Positions 51,946 to 61,570 of a DNA stretch of 64,000 bases are shown in pieces. A program made the position numbers and the translations under genes. Where the stretch lies: contig OZ035962.1 of NCBI GenBank assembly GCA_964034945.1, positions 46,842,386-46,906,385 on the forward strand, written 5' to 3'. The notes under the pieces were generated by a model that was given only the letters and a program-made list of their open reading frames with translations, was not told the origin of the DNA and ran no database searches. Source of the DNA: Chrysopilus asiliformis. Lineage: Eukaryota > Arthropoda > Insecta > Diptera > Rhagionidae. Positions within the stretch are counted from its first letter, which is position 1, and each line of letters starts with the position of its first letter.

Positions 51946-52155
51946 TGGAGCTTCTTTCTAGTTCAGACACCCCCACCACAGTGGTGTCGGTTCGTCCGAG
52001 TCCGTTTCTAAAAGTTCGTCGTCCGTCAGGTGCAGTCCCTTAACTGTACTAGACATCTCCGAGTCTGATAACAAGATGTCATCCCTCAAAGATGTCTCTG
52101 GTTGGTGTATAGGAGAGGATTTGGCAGATAGATTCTCACCATCAACCGCGCCCGC

Positions 52156-53159
52156 TCATGTACCAGGAGTAGATTCGGCTGAGCAGAGCGCCTGCCTTTC
52201 CTCATCCTTCCTATACACCTTTAGTGTAATGGCGCTGAAGCCGTAGCTAATTAGCCTCTTTACCTCCGCCAAAGGAGCCAGCGACTCTTTGTTGACGATT
52301 ATAATCGCCTGCCTAGAGGTACCAGCTGACTCTTCCAGCTTGGCTACCTTCCAATTGGGGGTAGGGAGGGAGGGGTTGCTGAGTTTAAGGATCTCCAGGA
52401 TTTGCGACGGATCAGATGGTTCCGCCGGGATCCAGGTGCGCGCTCTTGGCCTGCTTGGGATCTGATCCCTCGCAACAACCTCGAGTCTTGCGCCTGGCCA
52501 GACTTCCCCAACCTTCCCAATCGCTTTCCCGTAGAGATCCAGCGATCTCTGGTCTGCACAGGCTACCAACTTCACATGCCCCTGGTGCGAGCCACTATCT
52601 CGGCAGGAAGGAGCTGGACCCGGATTTTCGCGCAGGGTCTGTAGGAAGATCGAAGCCAGAGCTACTTCTACCTTCCTCCAGTCTGTCACGCTAATCCGAC
52701 CGTCCTCATCCCCTCTGTTAATGACAGCAACCACCAGCTGATCCTTCAGGATGTCGCTGAGGGTCTTAGGCCTTTTGGCCTGGTTCGGAGACTCCTCCTG
52801 TGACCTCGGTCTCTTGGACCTAAGGTTGGAAGACGAGTCCTCTACTTTCTCCTCAACAACACCCCTTGCCCAGGCAAGTGAAGCCTTTTGCCTCTCGTTT
52901 AGCCGGTCCTCAGGGGTCTCACCTACACGGTCAATGATCCTGCGAGCTACCTTTTTCTCGCGATAAGCGATTTTAGAGGGCGGAAGGTGCCCCGGGCTCG
53001 AAGCCTTAGGGCCCATTCTCTTTGAAGAAGATTTGGCTGTCCGCTGTTCGTTCTTTCCGCGTTCAGCGAGTCTGGAGGGCGCTAGGAACCCCGAGCTCGA
53101 AGCCTTAGGGTCCAGCCGCTCCGAAATGGTTTTGGTAAGGGGTTGGTTTCCCTTCCCCT
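52156..53159 (-). CDS. LOA-like LINE ORF1 protein
   Basis: An open frame of about 334 codons within the LINE (upstream codons to 53238 belong to the Helitron). The N-terminal part is basic with a duplicated segment (ERLDPKASSSGFLAPSRLAE and KRMGPKASSPGHLPPSKIAY). It is followed by SLAWARGVVEEKVED and an R/P-rich nuclear-localisation-like stretch (RSKRPRSQ). The C-terminal half (VEVALASIFLQTL, ACADQRSLDLYGKAIGKVGE, IWK/NWKVAKLEE-type, IIIVNKESLAPLAEVKRLI) resembles the DUF4780-type domain seen in ORF1 of LOA-like LINEs. Likely role: RNA binding in the retrotransposition particle. The 5' end is truncated, so the true start codon is not in the copy. Confidence 0.75.
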
Positions 53160-53579
53160 TCCTGTAAGGATAACGGAAATATCCTTTTTCCCATTTTTCC
53201 CCGGAAAAATTGGCATTATGTTTGGAATCGCTGATCACGAATCCAATATTAGATTTTCAAAATTCGAAATGGAAGGTCCTGTAAGGATAACGGAAATATC
53301 TTTTTCCCAATTTTTCCCCGGAAAAATTGGCATTATAGGGTTTTTGGGGTCGCTGATCACGAATCCAATATTAGATTTTCAAAATTCGAAACGGAAGATT
53401 CTGTAAGGATAACATTTTTTCCCAAAACTTTTTAAGTTATTTATGGTTTTTTGGCATTCTAAAATTTATACAAAAAACTTTTAGCTGCCAACGAAGGGTC
53501 TGCTAGTAAGTGTATAAATATTAAACAAATGAAGTTCTTACACTTAAATTGTCTCCTGCATAAACTTGACAACATATTT

Positions 53580-53899
53580 TCAAATTTTTGGGTACTCTGA
53601 TACAATAGTAATAGATAACGGGATCGCCATTTCAATTGAGCGTGTTGGAAAAATTTTGTGTTACAAATGGAATTGCACTTTTACATTCACCAGCATATTA
53701 CCCCCAATCGAATAGATTGGCAGAACAAAGTGTACAGGCTGTAAAAAAATGCTTCAAAAATTTGGCTTAGAAAACGATGATGAATGGAATTTTTAAAAAA
53801 TGGATAACTTTTTATTCACATATCGTAATACGCCATCAACGAGTATTGACAAATCTCCTTGAGAGTTTTAAGTTAGGATTATGCCAGATTTTCTAATAA
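53580..53899 (+). pseudogene. Ty3/gypsy integrase crumb
   Basis: In shifting plus-strand frames: ISIERVGKILCYKWN-like codons, then the AYYPQSNRLAEQSVQAVKKC-like block, then LFTYRNTPSTSIDKSP. These are the end of the integrase core and the following RNTP motif. It has several stops and frameshifts. It is cut at 53899 by Helitron-C. Confidence 0.65.
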
Positions 53900-54894
53900 T
53901 CCTATAATATAATACGAGGAATGTCTGTCTGTCTGTTTGCACAAACGATCTCGAAAACCCGCCTAACGATTTTCACGAAACTTGTAGGTTAGGGATTTTC
54001 GGGGACAAGGAATCGATCTAGATAGGTTTCACCTCTGAGAAAATTCCCCTCGATACCCCTCGCCTGGTATCTTCGAATTGGGTGGTCCAATCTTAATGAA
54101 ACTTTACAGTATTACTAAGGGGGCTAAGGGCTTTCGATTTTTCTACCACAATTCTGACGTTTCCCTCCCCTCCATACCCCTCGCCTGGTATCTTCGAATT
54201 GGGTGATCCCATCTTAATGAAACTTTACAGTATTACTAAGGGGGCTAAGGACTTTCGATTTTTCCACTACAAACCTGACTTCCCTCCCCTCGATACCCCT
54301 CGCCTGGTATCTTCGAACTGGGTGGTCCGATCTTAATGAGACTTTACAGTATTACTAAGGGGACTAAGGGCTTTTAATTTTTCCACCACAAACCTGACTT
54401 CCCTCCCTTCGATACCCCTCGCCTGGTATCTTCGTATTGGGTGGTCCGATCTTAATGAAATTTTACATTATTACTAATGGGGCTAAGTGCTTTCGGATTT
54501 TCCACTACAAACCTGACTTTTCCCTCCCCTGGATAGCCCTCGCCTGGTATCTTCGAATTGAGTGGTCCGATCTTAATGAAACTTTACAGTATTACTAAGG
54601 GGGCTAAGGGCTTTCGATTTTCCCAATACAAACCTGACTTTTCCCTCCCCTCAATAACCCTCACTTGTTGTCTCAAAACAACGTTTCAAAAATCGGTGAA
54701 AGCGATTACTCAATAACCGCTCAACCGATTTCAATGAAATTTTGTTATCACGAGTTAGTTTTAGTTCTAGCTTTCTAGGTCGGGAATTTAAAAACTTTGG
54801 AAAAGCTCTGTAAAGATAATGTGAACTTAGTTTTTCCCCAAAAATCAGCAAAAGTAGAATTTTGAGGTCGCCGAGCATGGCTCGGTCTTCCTGG
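53900..54894 (+). mobile_element. Helitron-C with 124-bp tandem array
   Basis: It begins TCCTATAATATAATACGAGG after A (53899) with a GTCT tract, and ends with the hairpin CCGAGC-AT-GGCTCGG, then TCTTC and CTGG (fits CTRR) before T (54895). The body is about five units of roughly 124 bp (CCCCTCGCCTGGTATCTTCG, GGTGGTCCAATCTTAATGAA, ACAGTATTACTAAGGGGGCT) at 54055-54660. Non-coding. Confidence 0.8.
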
Positions 54895-55530
54895 TACTGA
54901 TTAAAAATTTGAGGTCGTGAAAATGACAAACAATTTAATTATCATGAAAATAATAAAATCATTTGTGGGCCTTTGTTCAAAGAGAAGTTGTATCGAAATG
55001 AATTTATTAATTTTGTAAAATGAATTCCTGCAAAAGTAATAAAGATTATTAGTAATATAATTAATTGATGTAAATGAAAAGATTAAAGAACGATGCACGA
55101 TTTTGCCCCTCTAAACTAAATTTTTAACCCATGTAGTTTTCACTTTAGCACTGACCTATATACTATGGACAGAGCATCCGAGCCGAAAAATGGCACGGCA
55201 GCAGATTTGTCTTGGGGATTCAGTACCCCCAACCTAATTGTACTCGTACACATTTTGCGGTACACAAATTTCATGTCAATTCACTTGCAGTCATGTTCAA
55301 ATTACATGAAAATTACACCGATAGTCTTTAATTGCTACATCTAGTATGCACATTTGGTTTTTCAAAAATTCGAAAAAAAATCAGTGCAAAACGCAAATGT
55401 TACACTTTTTCTCTTGAAAGTTAAAGTTACGAGCCCCTGTAGCAGCAGCCAGCTGTCATTTATGCCAAACACATATCTTGATCTTTCTTTATTTTACCGA
55501 TCGCCTTTTTACCCCCGACGGACGGAGATG
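54895..55530. other. Unassigned DNA
   Basis: AT-rich, no gene recognised. 55140-55260 has slightly higher GC (AGAGCATCCGAGCCGAAAAA) but no coding frame of known type. Confidence 0.4.
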
Positions 55531-55925
55531 GTATATGCGTTGGGCTCGAAGTTTGTGCGTCCTTCCCCCATAACTTTTGAACCACTCAACCGATTTCGAT
55601 CCCGTTTTTGGCATTCGGCTGGATATGGGTGCTGAATCGTTCTTGCGGTTAAAAATTCCCCCTTCCCCCTCAATTTAAATCCCCTCTCCTTGTTCCTCCT
55701 GATCCACTGAACCGATTTCGATCCCACTTTCGCCATTCGGTTGTAAATAATGAAAGGAATATTTTAGTGTAAAAGATTTCGCCCTCCCCCTTCAATTTAA
55801 AACCCCTCTCCTTGTATCTCCTGATCCATTAAGCCGATTCCGATCCCGCTTTCGGCATTCGGTTGTAAATAATGAAAGGAATATTTTGGTGTACAAGGGT
55901 TCCCCCTCTCCCTCAATTTACACCA
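55531..55925 (+). repeat. About 118-bp tandem array (Helitron-like family D)
   Basis: Three diverged units containing CTGATCCACTGAACCGATTT, then CGATCCC, GGCATTCGGTTGTAAATAAT and GAAAGGAATATTTTAGTGTA. The start region (GACGGACGGAGATGGTATAT) resembles the body of the other Helitrons (AACCACTCAACCGATTTCGA). Ends were not identified. Related sequence flanks the hAT MITE at 59464-60030. Confidence 0.6.
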
Positions 55926-56048
55926 AGAAGAGCTTTAAAAATTTAATCCTTTGCCACAAATAATTAGTAAAATAACTGAAATCGGTCAATATCAATAAAA
56001 AAAACTCATATCAAAATTTGGAAAGTTGTAGTTGTTGACACGCCATCT

Positions 56049-56256
56049 GTGTGTAGAGAGCCTATAATATAGAGAGTAGACACCCGGACTTGTACAAATG
56101 GCCGCCGAGCTGAAAAACGAGCGCGGAAAGCTTTAAAAATGTCGTTCTTCGTCACATTATCAAAATAACGGAAATCCCTTAATATGAGTAAAAAAACTCG
56201 TGTCTAGTCGCTCTAGTCCGGGTTTCCACTCTCTATATTATGAGCTCTATACACAC
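56049..56256. mobile_element. Small inverted-repeat element (about 208 bp)
   Basis: GTGTAGAGAGCCTATAATAT and AGAGAGTAGACACCCGGACT on the left (56051-56090) are matched in reverse complement at 56215-56256 with several mismatches. Non-coding; superfamily unknown. Confidence 0.55.
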
Positions 56257-56543
56257 ATGCTGGTGTCATAACGCCGACGTTGACGCCTCATTTGTTTGGG
56301 GCATAACTTTCGAGATATTTAAATTACTGAATTCAACCCTAATAATAAAAAATCCTTTAAAAAATTGAAAAACTCCTGAATAAAAAAAAAACATGTGTGT
56401 GCAGTGCACACGCGGTAGAGTAGAAGTGAAACCTTAGGAAAACTAAACAGCGAGAGAATGAGACGAATGCGGTATCAGGTATGGGATAGTTAAAGCGTTT
56501 ATTTATTATAATATTGGTACCAAGTTCAAAAGTCATATTATAT

Positions 56544-57055
56544 TTTTATTGAAAATCTAATACCGGATTCATGATCAGCGACCCCAAAAACACCCTTATG
56601 CTTATTTTTCCGAGGAAAAACGGGAAAAAGGATATTTATCCTTACAGGACCTTTCGTTTCGAATTTTGAAAATCTAATATCGGATTCGTGATCAGCGACC
56701 CCAAAAAACCCCATAATGCCGATTTTCCCCGGTAAAAATGGAAAAAAGGATATTTTCGTTATCCTTACAGGACCTTCCGTTTCGAATTTTGAAAATCTAA
56801 TACCGGATTCGTGATCAGCGACCCCAAAAACCCTAAAATGCAAATTTTTCAGGGGAAAAATGGGAAAAAGGATATTTTCATTATCCTTACAGGACCTTCC
56901 GTTTCGAATTTTGAAAATCTACATAGCTCCTGGCAACACAGATCATTTTGCAAAAAACCGCATAAAAATCGATCCAGTAGTTTTTGAGTTTTGTAATCTC
57001 AGGCAGACAGACAAACAGACAAATAATAAAACATCCATTTTTATATATATAAATA
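56544..57055 (-). mobile_element. Helitron-A copy, 5' part, inverted
   Basis: On the minus strand it starts near 57055 (TATATATAAAAATGGATG), then AACTCAAAAACTACTGGATC and CAAAATGATCTGTGTTGCCA, followed by three of the roughly 120-bp units down to 56550. There is no CTAG end, so it is truncated. Confidence 0.72.
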
Positions 57056-57846
57056 TGTATATATTGCAATGTATGACGAAACATCAGTAATTTATCGCCT
57101 CCTCTCTCCACTTCCTCCCTACTATAACTTCTCCCTTTACCCCTTTCCCTTCCCCTTCCCATTATTCTTGTTTACGATAAATTGACCGGCACCCATCTGT
57201 ATTCTATCTCATTTTCTCGCAGGCTAAAATATCCTATCTCTTTTTACTGTCGCTTTTTCGTTTCATCGAGTTTGAAATCACTCACAACGGCGCTAAAGAA
57301 GTTTTCACTTCAAAAATCCTTTAAAAAAGATAAAATAATATAATCATTGGAGTAAATTTAAAATTTGTTTGCATCAGGACAACCTTGCTCCACAAATTCA
57401 ACGACCAATAGACTTTCCTGACGCACACAAATTTTAAATTTACTGTAATGATTATTTTATCCTTTTTAAAGGATTTTTTTTCAGGAGTTTTTCAGTTTTT
57501 TAGGGTTTTTCTTTAGTCCGGGGTTTTTCAAAAAAAAAATTTATTACACGAGAAATGAAAGATTGCAAACTCGTGTTTTATGTGAATGTCATCTGATAGT
57601 ATTTTGGCGCGAATTTATTTGATTGTGTCACGAAGTGAAAAGTATAATAATAAGTTTGAAGTGCAATTTTAATAAAGAGCACTTAGAAAAAAATAATTAC
57701 AACTGTAATTAGGTTTTTTGTAAAATATTCTGTTTTGTGGTTACTTTTCAGGATCATTTAATGCAATAGTTGAAAGGATATTATAAACAGAGAGGCTAAC
57801 AAAAAAATATTTATCTACATTTATAACTTCAGACAATACTGTCATT
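57056..57846. other. Unassigned DNA with inverted-repeat family at 57425-57537
   Basis: 57425-57537 (AAATTTTAAATTTACTGTAA, AAGGATTTTTTTTCAGGAGT, TTTTAGGGTTTTTCTTTAGT) is repeated in reverse at 60170-60285 and again in direct orientation at 60305-60385. It is an unclassified repeat. No coding sequence. Confidence 0.5.
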
Positions 57847-58067
57847 GGCCCTTACCAATGAGCTGTAATTAAATTAGTAACAACTTTTGGCGTGTACGAA
57901 ACGGGCTAATTGCTTGCTAATTTCGGTTCAAATTCTAATTTTTAATGGAAAGTTTCCAGTTCGCTGTAATAAATGATTGAAAAAGTACTAGAATTAGAAT
58001 GCAATTAGACCGTTTCGCACATGCCTTGAGTTCTTACTAAATTAGTAACAGCTCATTGGTAAAGGCC
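57847..58067. mobile_element. 221-bp MITE, nearly palindromic
   Basis: Left GGCCCTTACCAATGAGCTGT and right-complement GGCCTTTACCAATGAGCTGT; the imperfect inverted repeats span about 70 bp (further motif GTACGAAACGGGCTAATTGC). Flanks ATT (57844-57846) and ATT (58068-58070) could be a 3-bp target duplication, which with GGCC termini would fit a Harbinger-type MITE. Confidence 0.65.
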
Positions 58068-58948
58068 ATTGAGTTATATGCCTTAATAATTTTTAGTGGA
58101 CATCTGAACTTATAATATACTTAATCATTTTATGTGTACAATTATAAAAATGAGCGAAACAGAAATTAAATAATTATAAATTCGACCAAAACCAAATTCA
58201 TTTAGTGATTTAATTAATTTCTTTTGAAAACTTTTAATTAGAATCAATTAAACATGTCCTTTGATATAGACACGTTTGTTTTATGCACTCCATTTGGCAT
58301 TTTGAATGAAGAATATTTCAGGAACCATTCAACATAACCTCAAACATCAACACATGATTTGGTTAGTTGTCAACCCTATTTGTTCAAAAAAGGTTGCTAA
58401 CACATCCCTATTTACTCGTACAAGGTTGGTAATGGTATCAGGGGATCCCATTAGAAAGAGAGAGTCAAAATTTGCGAAAGAGAATCTAGCTGTGTTTCGC
58501 GCTATTTGATTTCTTAGCGTATTATGGGGGGTTATACTTCCAATGTATATACTTCGTTGGATATTAGTAAAACATAATGAAAAAAAGTGTTCTGAACCTA
58601 ATATGTTCAGAACTCTTTTTCAATGAAAATAATAAACAAGTTATAAAAGATAAGAAGATGAATGAAAAAGATGAAGTTAGAAAAAATTGTACGACTCCAA
58701 GGAGGTCGAAAAGAATTCGGAAGACCGTAGCAAAATACAATCCAATGAATTGGTAAAACTGAATATTCGTTATTGAGTTAGAAGAAAAAACTGTAAAATT
58801 GAATTGTCATAATATGTAACAGTACAAGACTTTTTTTTAAATGAGAGCAAGATGTTATGTTGTGAAGTAGATTGCAGCTGTGTATGTAGATTGAACGTAG
58901 TAGAGTGCAGTAGACTAATAATGTCTAGTTCAATTGGACTAGGCCGTG
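58068..58948. other. Unassigned DNA with one hairpin
   Basis: No gene recognised. 58579-58621 forms a hairpin with about 16-bp arms (GTGTTCTGAAC / GTTCAGAACT) and a 7-base loop. Confidence 0.4.
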
Positions 58949-59260
58949 TTAGGGTAGATTTACTAAATAAATAATTATTTTATATAAGTAACGACCAACA
59001 AAGTTACCTTGTGTTATGGAAATGACGAACCTTTGATTTAAATTTGGTTGTATTTGATTACTGATTGCAGTAGAATTCTGATTAAAGCATGAAACTGAAA
59101 GATATTGAGAATTTTCTAAAGGTAAATTTAATTTGTTCATAGGATGAGATGAAATAAAATTTGATAGGATTCCTGAGTCTAACAAAGGACGACATTTATG
59201 AAATTTGCCGTGATGATCTTTATAAAAATGATTGCCGTTGGCAACAGCACCTGCGTTGGG
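58949..59260 (-). pseudogene. Retroelement protease fragment
   Basis: On the minus strand NGNHFYKDHHGKFHKCRPLL, then DSGILSNFISSH and LNLPLENSQYLSVSCFNQ. The CRPLLDSG...SNFIS pattern is that of aspartic proteases of BEL/Pao or gypsy-like elements. No RT nearby in the same orientation. Confidence 0.55.
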
Positions 59261-59274
59261 GGATTTTTGTTGCT

Positions 59275-59425
59275 AAAATATAAATTGAGATTTGAAGAGT
59301 TTTACTCAAGGATTCGAGTGAGCGTTTTGTGTCATTGAGCCTGAAACTTAAAGGTTATAATTTTAAAATAGAGCATAGAAAAGAAGCACAAAATCCATTA
59401 ACTTCGATGAGCCTGTTTTAACCAC
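59275..59425 (+). pseudogene. Ty3/gypsy RNase H end fragment
   Basis: Plus-strand codons SLSLKLKGYNFKIEHRKEAQ (59333-59392), then NPLTSMSLF and a stop, match the end of the gypsy RNase H (LKLQGYNFKIEHRKG...). It is isolated and oriented opposite to the protease fragment beside it. Confidence 0.6.
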
Positions 59426-59471
59426 CGGAAGAATTTCAGTCAGAAGAATATAACGCAATTTCGATCCCGCG

Positions 59472-59896
59472 CAGTGGCGGCTCGTGTATATTTGAAATGA
59501 GGAGGCAAAGTTTTTTTTAGTTCTATAAAAGTTTTTATTATGTAGGAAGGCGTATTCCGAATTATGTAGGAAGACCTATTCTTCTGGAGGGGAAAAGTGA
59601 AACAGAGATTGGTGTTCGTATTCTATATGTGACTATGCTTGTTCTTAGCAAAAGCTGTATGAAAGTATTTGTACGAATCGGAGGCTAGCCTCTATGAACA
59701 GAATTTGTAGTTTATGTTGTAGAGAATTCGACATTAGAGAATAGGATTTTCTTTTAAATTATTATTTTTTGAACATACAGATTTTTATACAGTCCATTAT
59801 GGTATAAAAAATTAAAGGCATACGTTAGAAAAACATTTTTATAAAATGTTATGAGGAGGCAATGCCTCCGTTGCCTCCCCTATAAAGCCGCCACTG
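59472..59896. mobile_element. hAT MITE (425 bp)
   Basis: Ends CAGTGGCGGCT and AGCCGCCACTG; target duplication ATCCCGCG (8 bp) at 59464-59471 and 59897-59904. It is inserted into a copy of the roughly 118-bp Helitron-like repeat, whose sequence continues across the site. Non-coding; GAGGAGGCAA and its complement recur just inside the ends. Confidence 0.9.
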
Positions 59897-60566
59897 ATCC
59901 CGCGTCCGGCATTCGGTTGAAAACAATGAAAGGAATAATTTAGTGTACAAGAGTTCCCCCTCCCCCTCAATTTACCAAGTACCTTCTGATCCACTGAACC
60001 GTTTTCGATCCCGCTTCGGTATTCAAGGAACATTACTTGAAAAAAATTGTTAATCTTTAAATAATTATCACAATACAAAATGGTTACCAAAAAACTTTAA
60101 ATTCAATCGGACATAAAAAGTTTGTTCACTGTTATCTTTAAAAAGATTGAAAAAAAAACAAAAAAAAATTTTTTGAAAACCCCCGGCTAAAGAAAAACCC
60201 TAAAAAATTGAAAAACTCCTGAAAACAAAAAATCCTTTAAAAAGGATAAAATAATCATTACAGTAAATTTAAAATTTGTGTGCGTCGGGAAAGCCTATTT
60301 GTCGTTTAAAGGATTTTTCTATTCAGGAGTTTTTCAATTTTTTAGGGTTTTTCTTTAGTCGGGGGTTTTTCAAAATTTTTATTTTTAACTTCAGAGATGT
60401 CGACGAAAAAGTTGACTGCTTTGGCTTCTGCAAGACTCAAATAAGCTAAATAATTTCAAACACTGGTAATTCATAATATTTTAATTGTGAGAGAATATTT
60501 TTTATCATTGTGAAACAATATTTCCGTTACCCATTAACAACGTCTGTTTAAAACATTTACGTTAAG

Positions 60567-61068
60567 GTTGCTGAGTGCCACTTAGAAGGACGAGAATGTT
60601 TAATGGTCACCAGTGGAGCTGTTGCTTTTGGGACACAAAAATTAACACAAGAACTCTTGATGTCTTTATCAATGAGAGAAACCTTATCACCAAAAGATCA
60701 CACTAGAGAAGTAAAAGAAAAATATGCCATTTTCCTAATAAATGTTACATTTTACAGGATGCTAATATGTTACTGGAGCCAAGGGCGGCAGCAGCGGTTG
60801 GGCAGTCAGGTCTTATGTCTCTTTATGATGCAATGTTTGCCCAGTATGGAGTAAAAATAGCTCAGGTATTAATATTTTTTAGTTTATATTCCTTAATTAT
60901 TTATTAACAAAGTAAATAAAGGTTTTAGTTACAAAGCCTGATTTCTATAACGAAGAAACTAGAAAAAATTTATTTTCCACGTTGTCAGAGTTAATCAGCT
61001 TGAATATAGTCCCAATTGTAAATACGAATGACGCTGTATCCCCTCCAATGTTTGTTGTTGACGAAGAA
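60567..61068 (+). CDS. P5CS: Delta-1-pyrroline-5-carboxylate synthase, three internal exons
   Basis: The exons encode the glutamate 5-kinase domain of P5CS (ALDH18A1 in mammals), the mitochondrial enzyme that turns glutamate into pyrroline-5-carboxylate for proline synthesis. Exon 60567-60710: [11 protein letters not shown], then [35 protein letters not shown]. Exon 60758-60865: [20 protein letters not shown], then [16 protein letters not shown]. Exon 60922-61068: [16 protein letters not shown], then [19 protein letters not shown]. The introns are 47 and 56 bp with GT and AG borders, all phase 0, and there is no stop. The 5' exon has an acceptor AG at 60565-60566 and the last exon a GT donor at 61069. 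N-terminal exons and the second kinase half plus the reductase domain are not seen in the window. Conservation is too good for an old pseudogene. It may be part of a live gene with very large introns, or a recent fragment. Confidence 0.85.
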
Positions 61069-61570
61069 GTGATTGCCACGGGATCAAAGAAGGTTTTTAT
61101 TGTTCGCAATCCATGGGCGCCGTTTAATATATACAGGAGAATAAAACTGAACTCCCTTACTGTTTTTTTCAAATTACGGAGAAGAGAAAACGTTATACTC
61201 AGTCACTATTTAGTTAAAATAGAAAAACCAGGTAGCACCAATTAATATCGAATAAGGCACTTTTTATGAAAGTTGTGTCTAGGTTATGATACTAAAAGTA
61301 TTAGTGAAATTTTGGACACATACGTAACTCCGACAACAATACAATATTGCCACTACTTTGTCTTTGTAAGGATAAGGGAAGATCCTATAAGGATAAGGTA
61401 ATTAATCTTTCCTTCAAATTTTAAGGGAAAAAATTCATCAGGGGTTTTCTGGTCACTGAATTCAATTCTAGCATTAAAAAGTCTGTAAGTCTGTAAGGAT
61501 AACGTAATTATCCTTTTCCTCAAATTTTCCGAAAAAAAAAAATCATTTGCGGGTTTTTGGGGTCGCTTTT
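61069..61570. other. Intron-like or intergenic DNA with Helitron-A remnants
   Basis: After the P5CS donor there is no further exon. 61350-61570 has three decayed Helitron-A units (TAAGGATAACGTAATTATCC, GGGTTTTTGGGGTCGC). Confidence 0.5.

Larger units (their letters stand above)
41623..53159 (-). mobile_element. LOA-like LINE, nearly complete, split by a MULE
   Basis: Flanked by TCCTGTA (41616-41622 and 53160-53166). On the minus strand it has ORF1 (53159-52156), ORF2 endonuclease (51945-51804 and 45122-44440), RT and RNase H (44465-41715) and a 3' tail ending in a CCTA repeat (complement of 41623-41638). The absence of poly(A) and presence of RNase H fit the LOA/R1/I group. Defects are a MULE insertion at 45131, an 8-bp duplication, one stop, and a 5' end that starts already within coding sequence. 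Net length is about 4.9 kb. Confidence 0.88.
40971..53506 (+). mobile_element. Helitron-A copy 3, host of the five-level nest
   Basis: It starts TCTATATATATAAAAATGGA after A (40970) with a GTCT tract. It then has the body with four to five units of about 120 bp (GGGTCGCTGATCACGAATCC, AAAATTCGAAACGGAAGGTC, AAATATCCTTTTTCCCATTT). It ends GCCAACGAAGGGTCTGCTAG at 53506, followed by T. Between 41623 and 53159 it is interrupted by the LOA-like LINE. Net length without the LINE is about 1 kb, with no Rep/helicase gene. Confidence 0.82.

Noticed and set aside
52402..52966. Plus-strand ORFs across 52402-52966
   Set aside because: Shadows of the GC-richer minus-strand LINE ORF1.
54055..54660. Regular repeats as CRISPR array
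   Set aside because: Units are about 124 bp, contiguous, without short repeats and unique spacers, in a eukaryotic Helitron.
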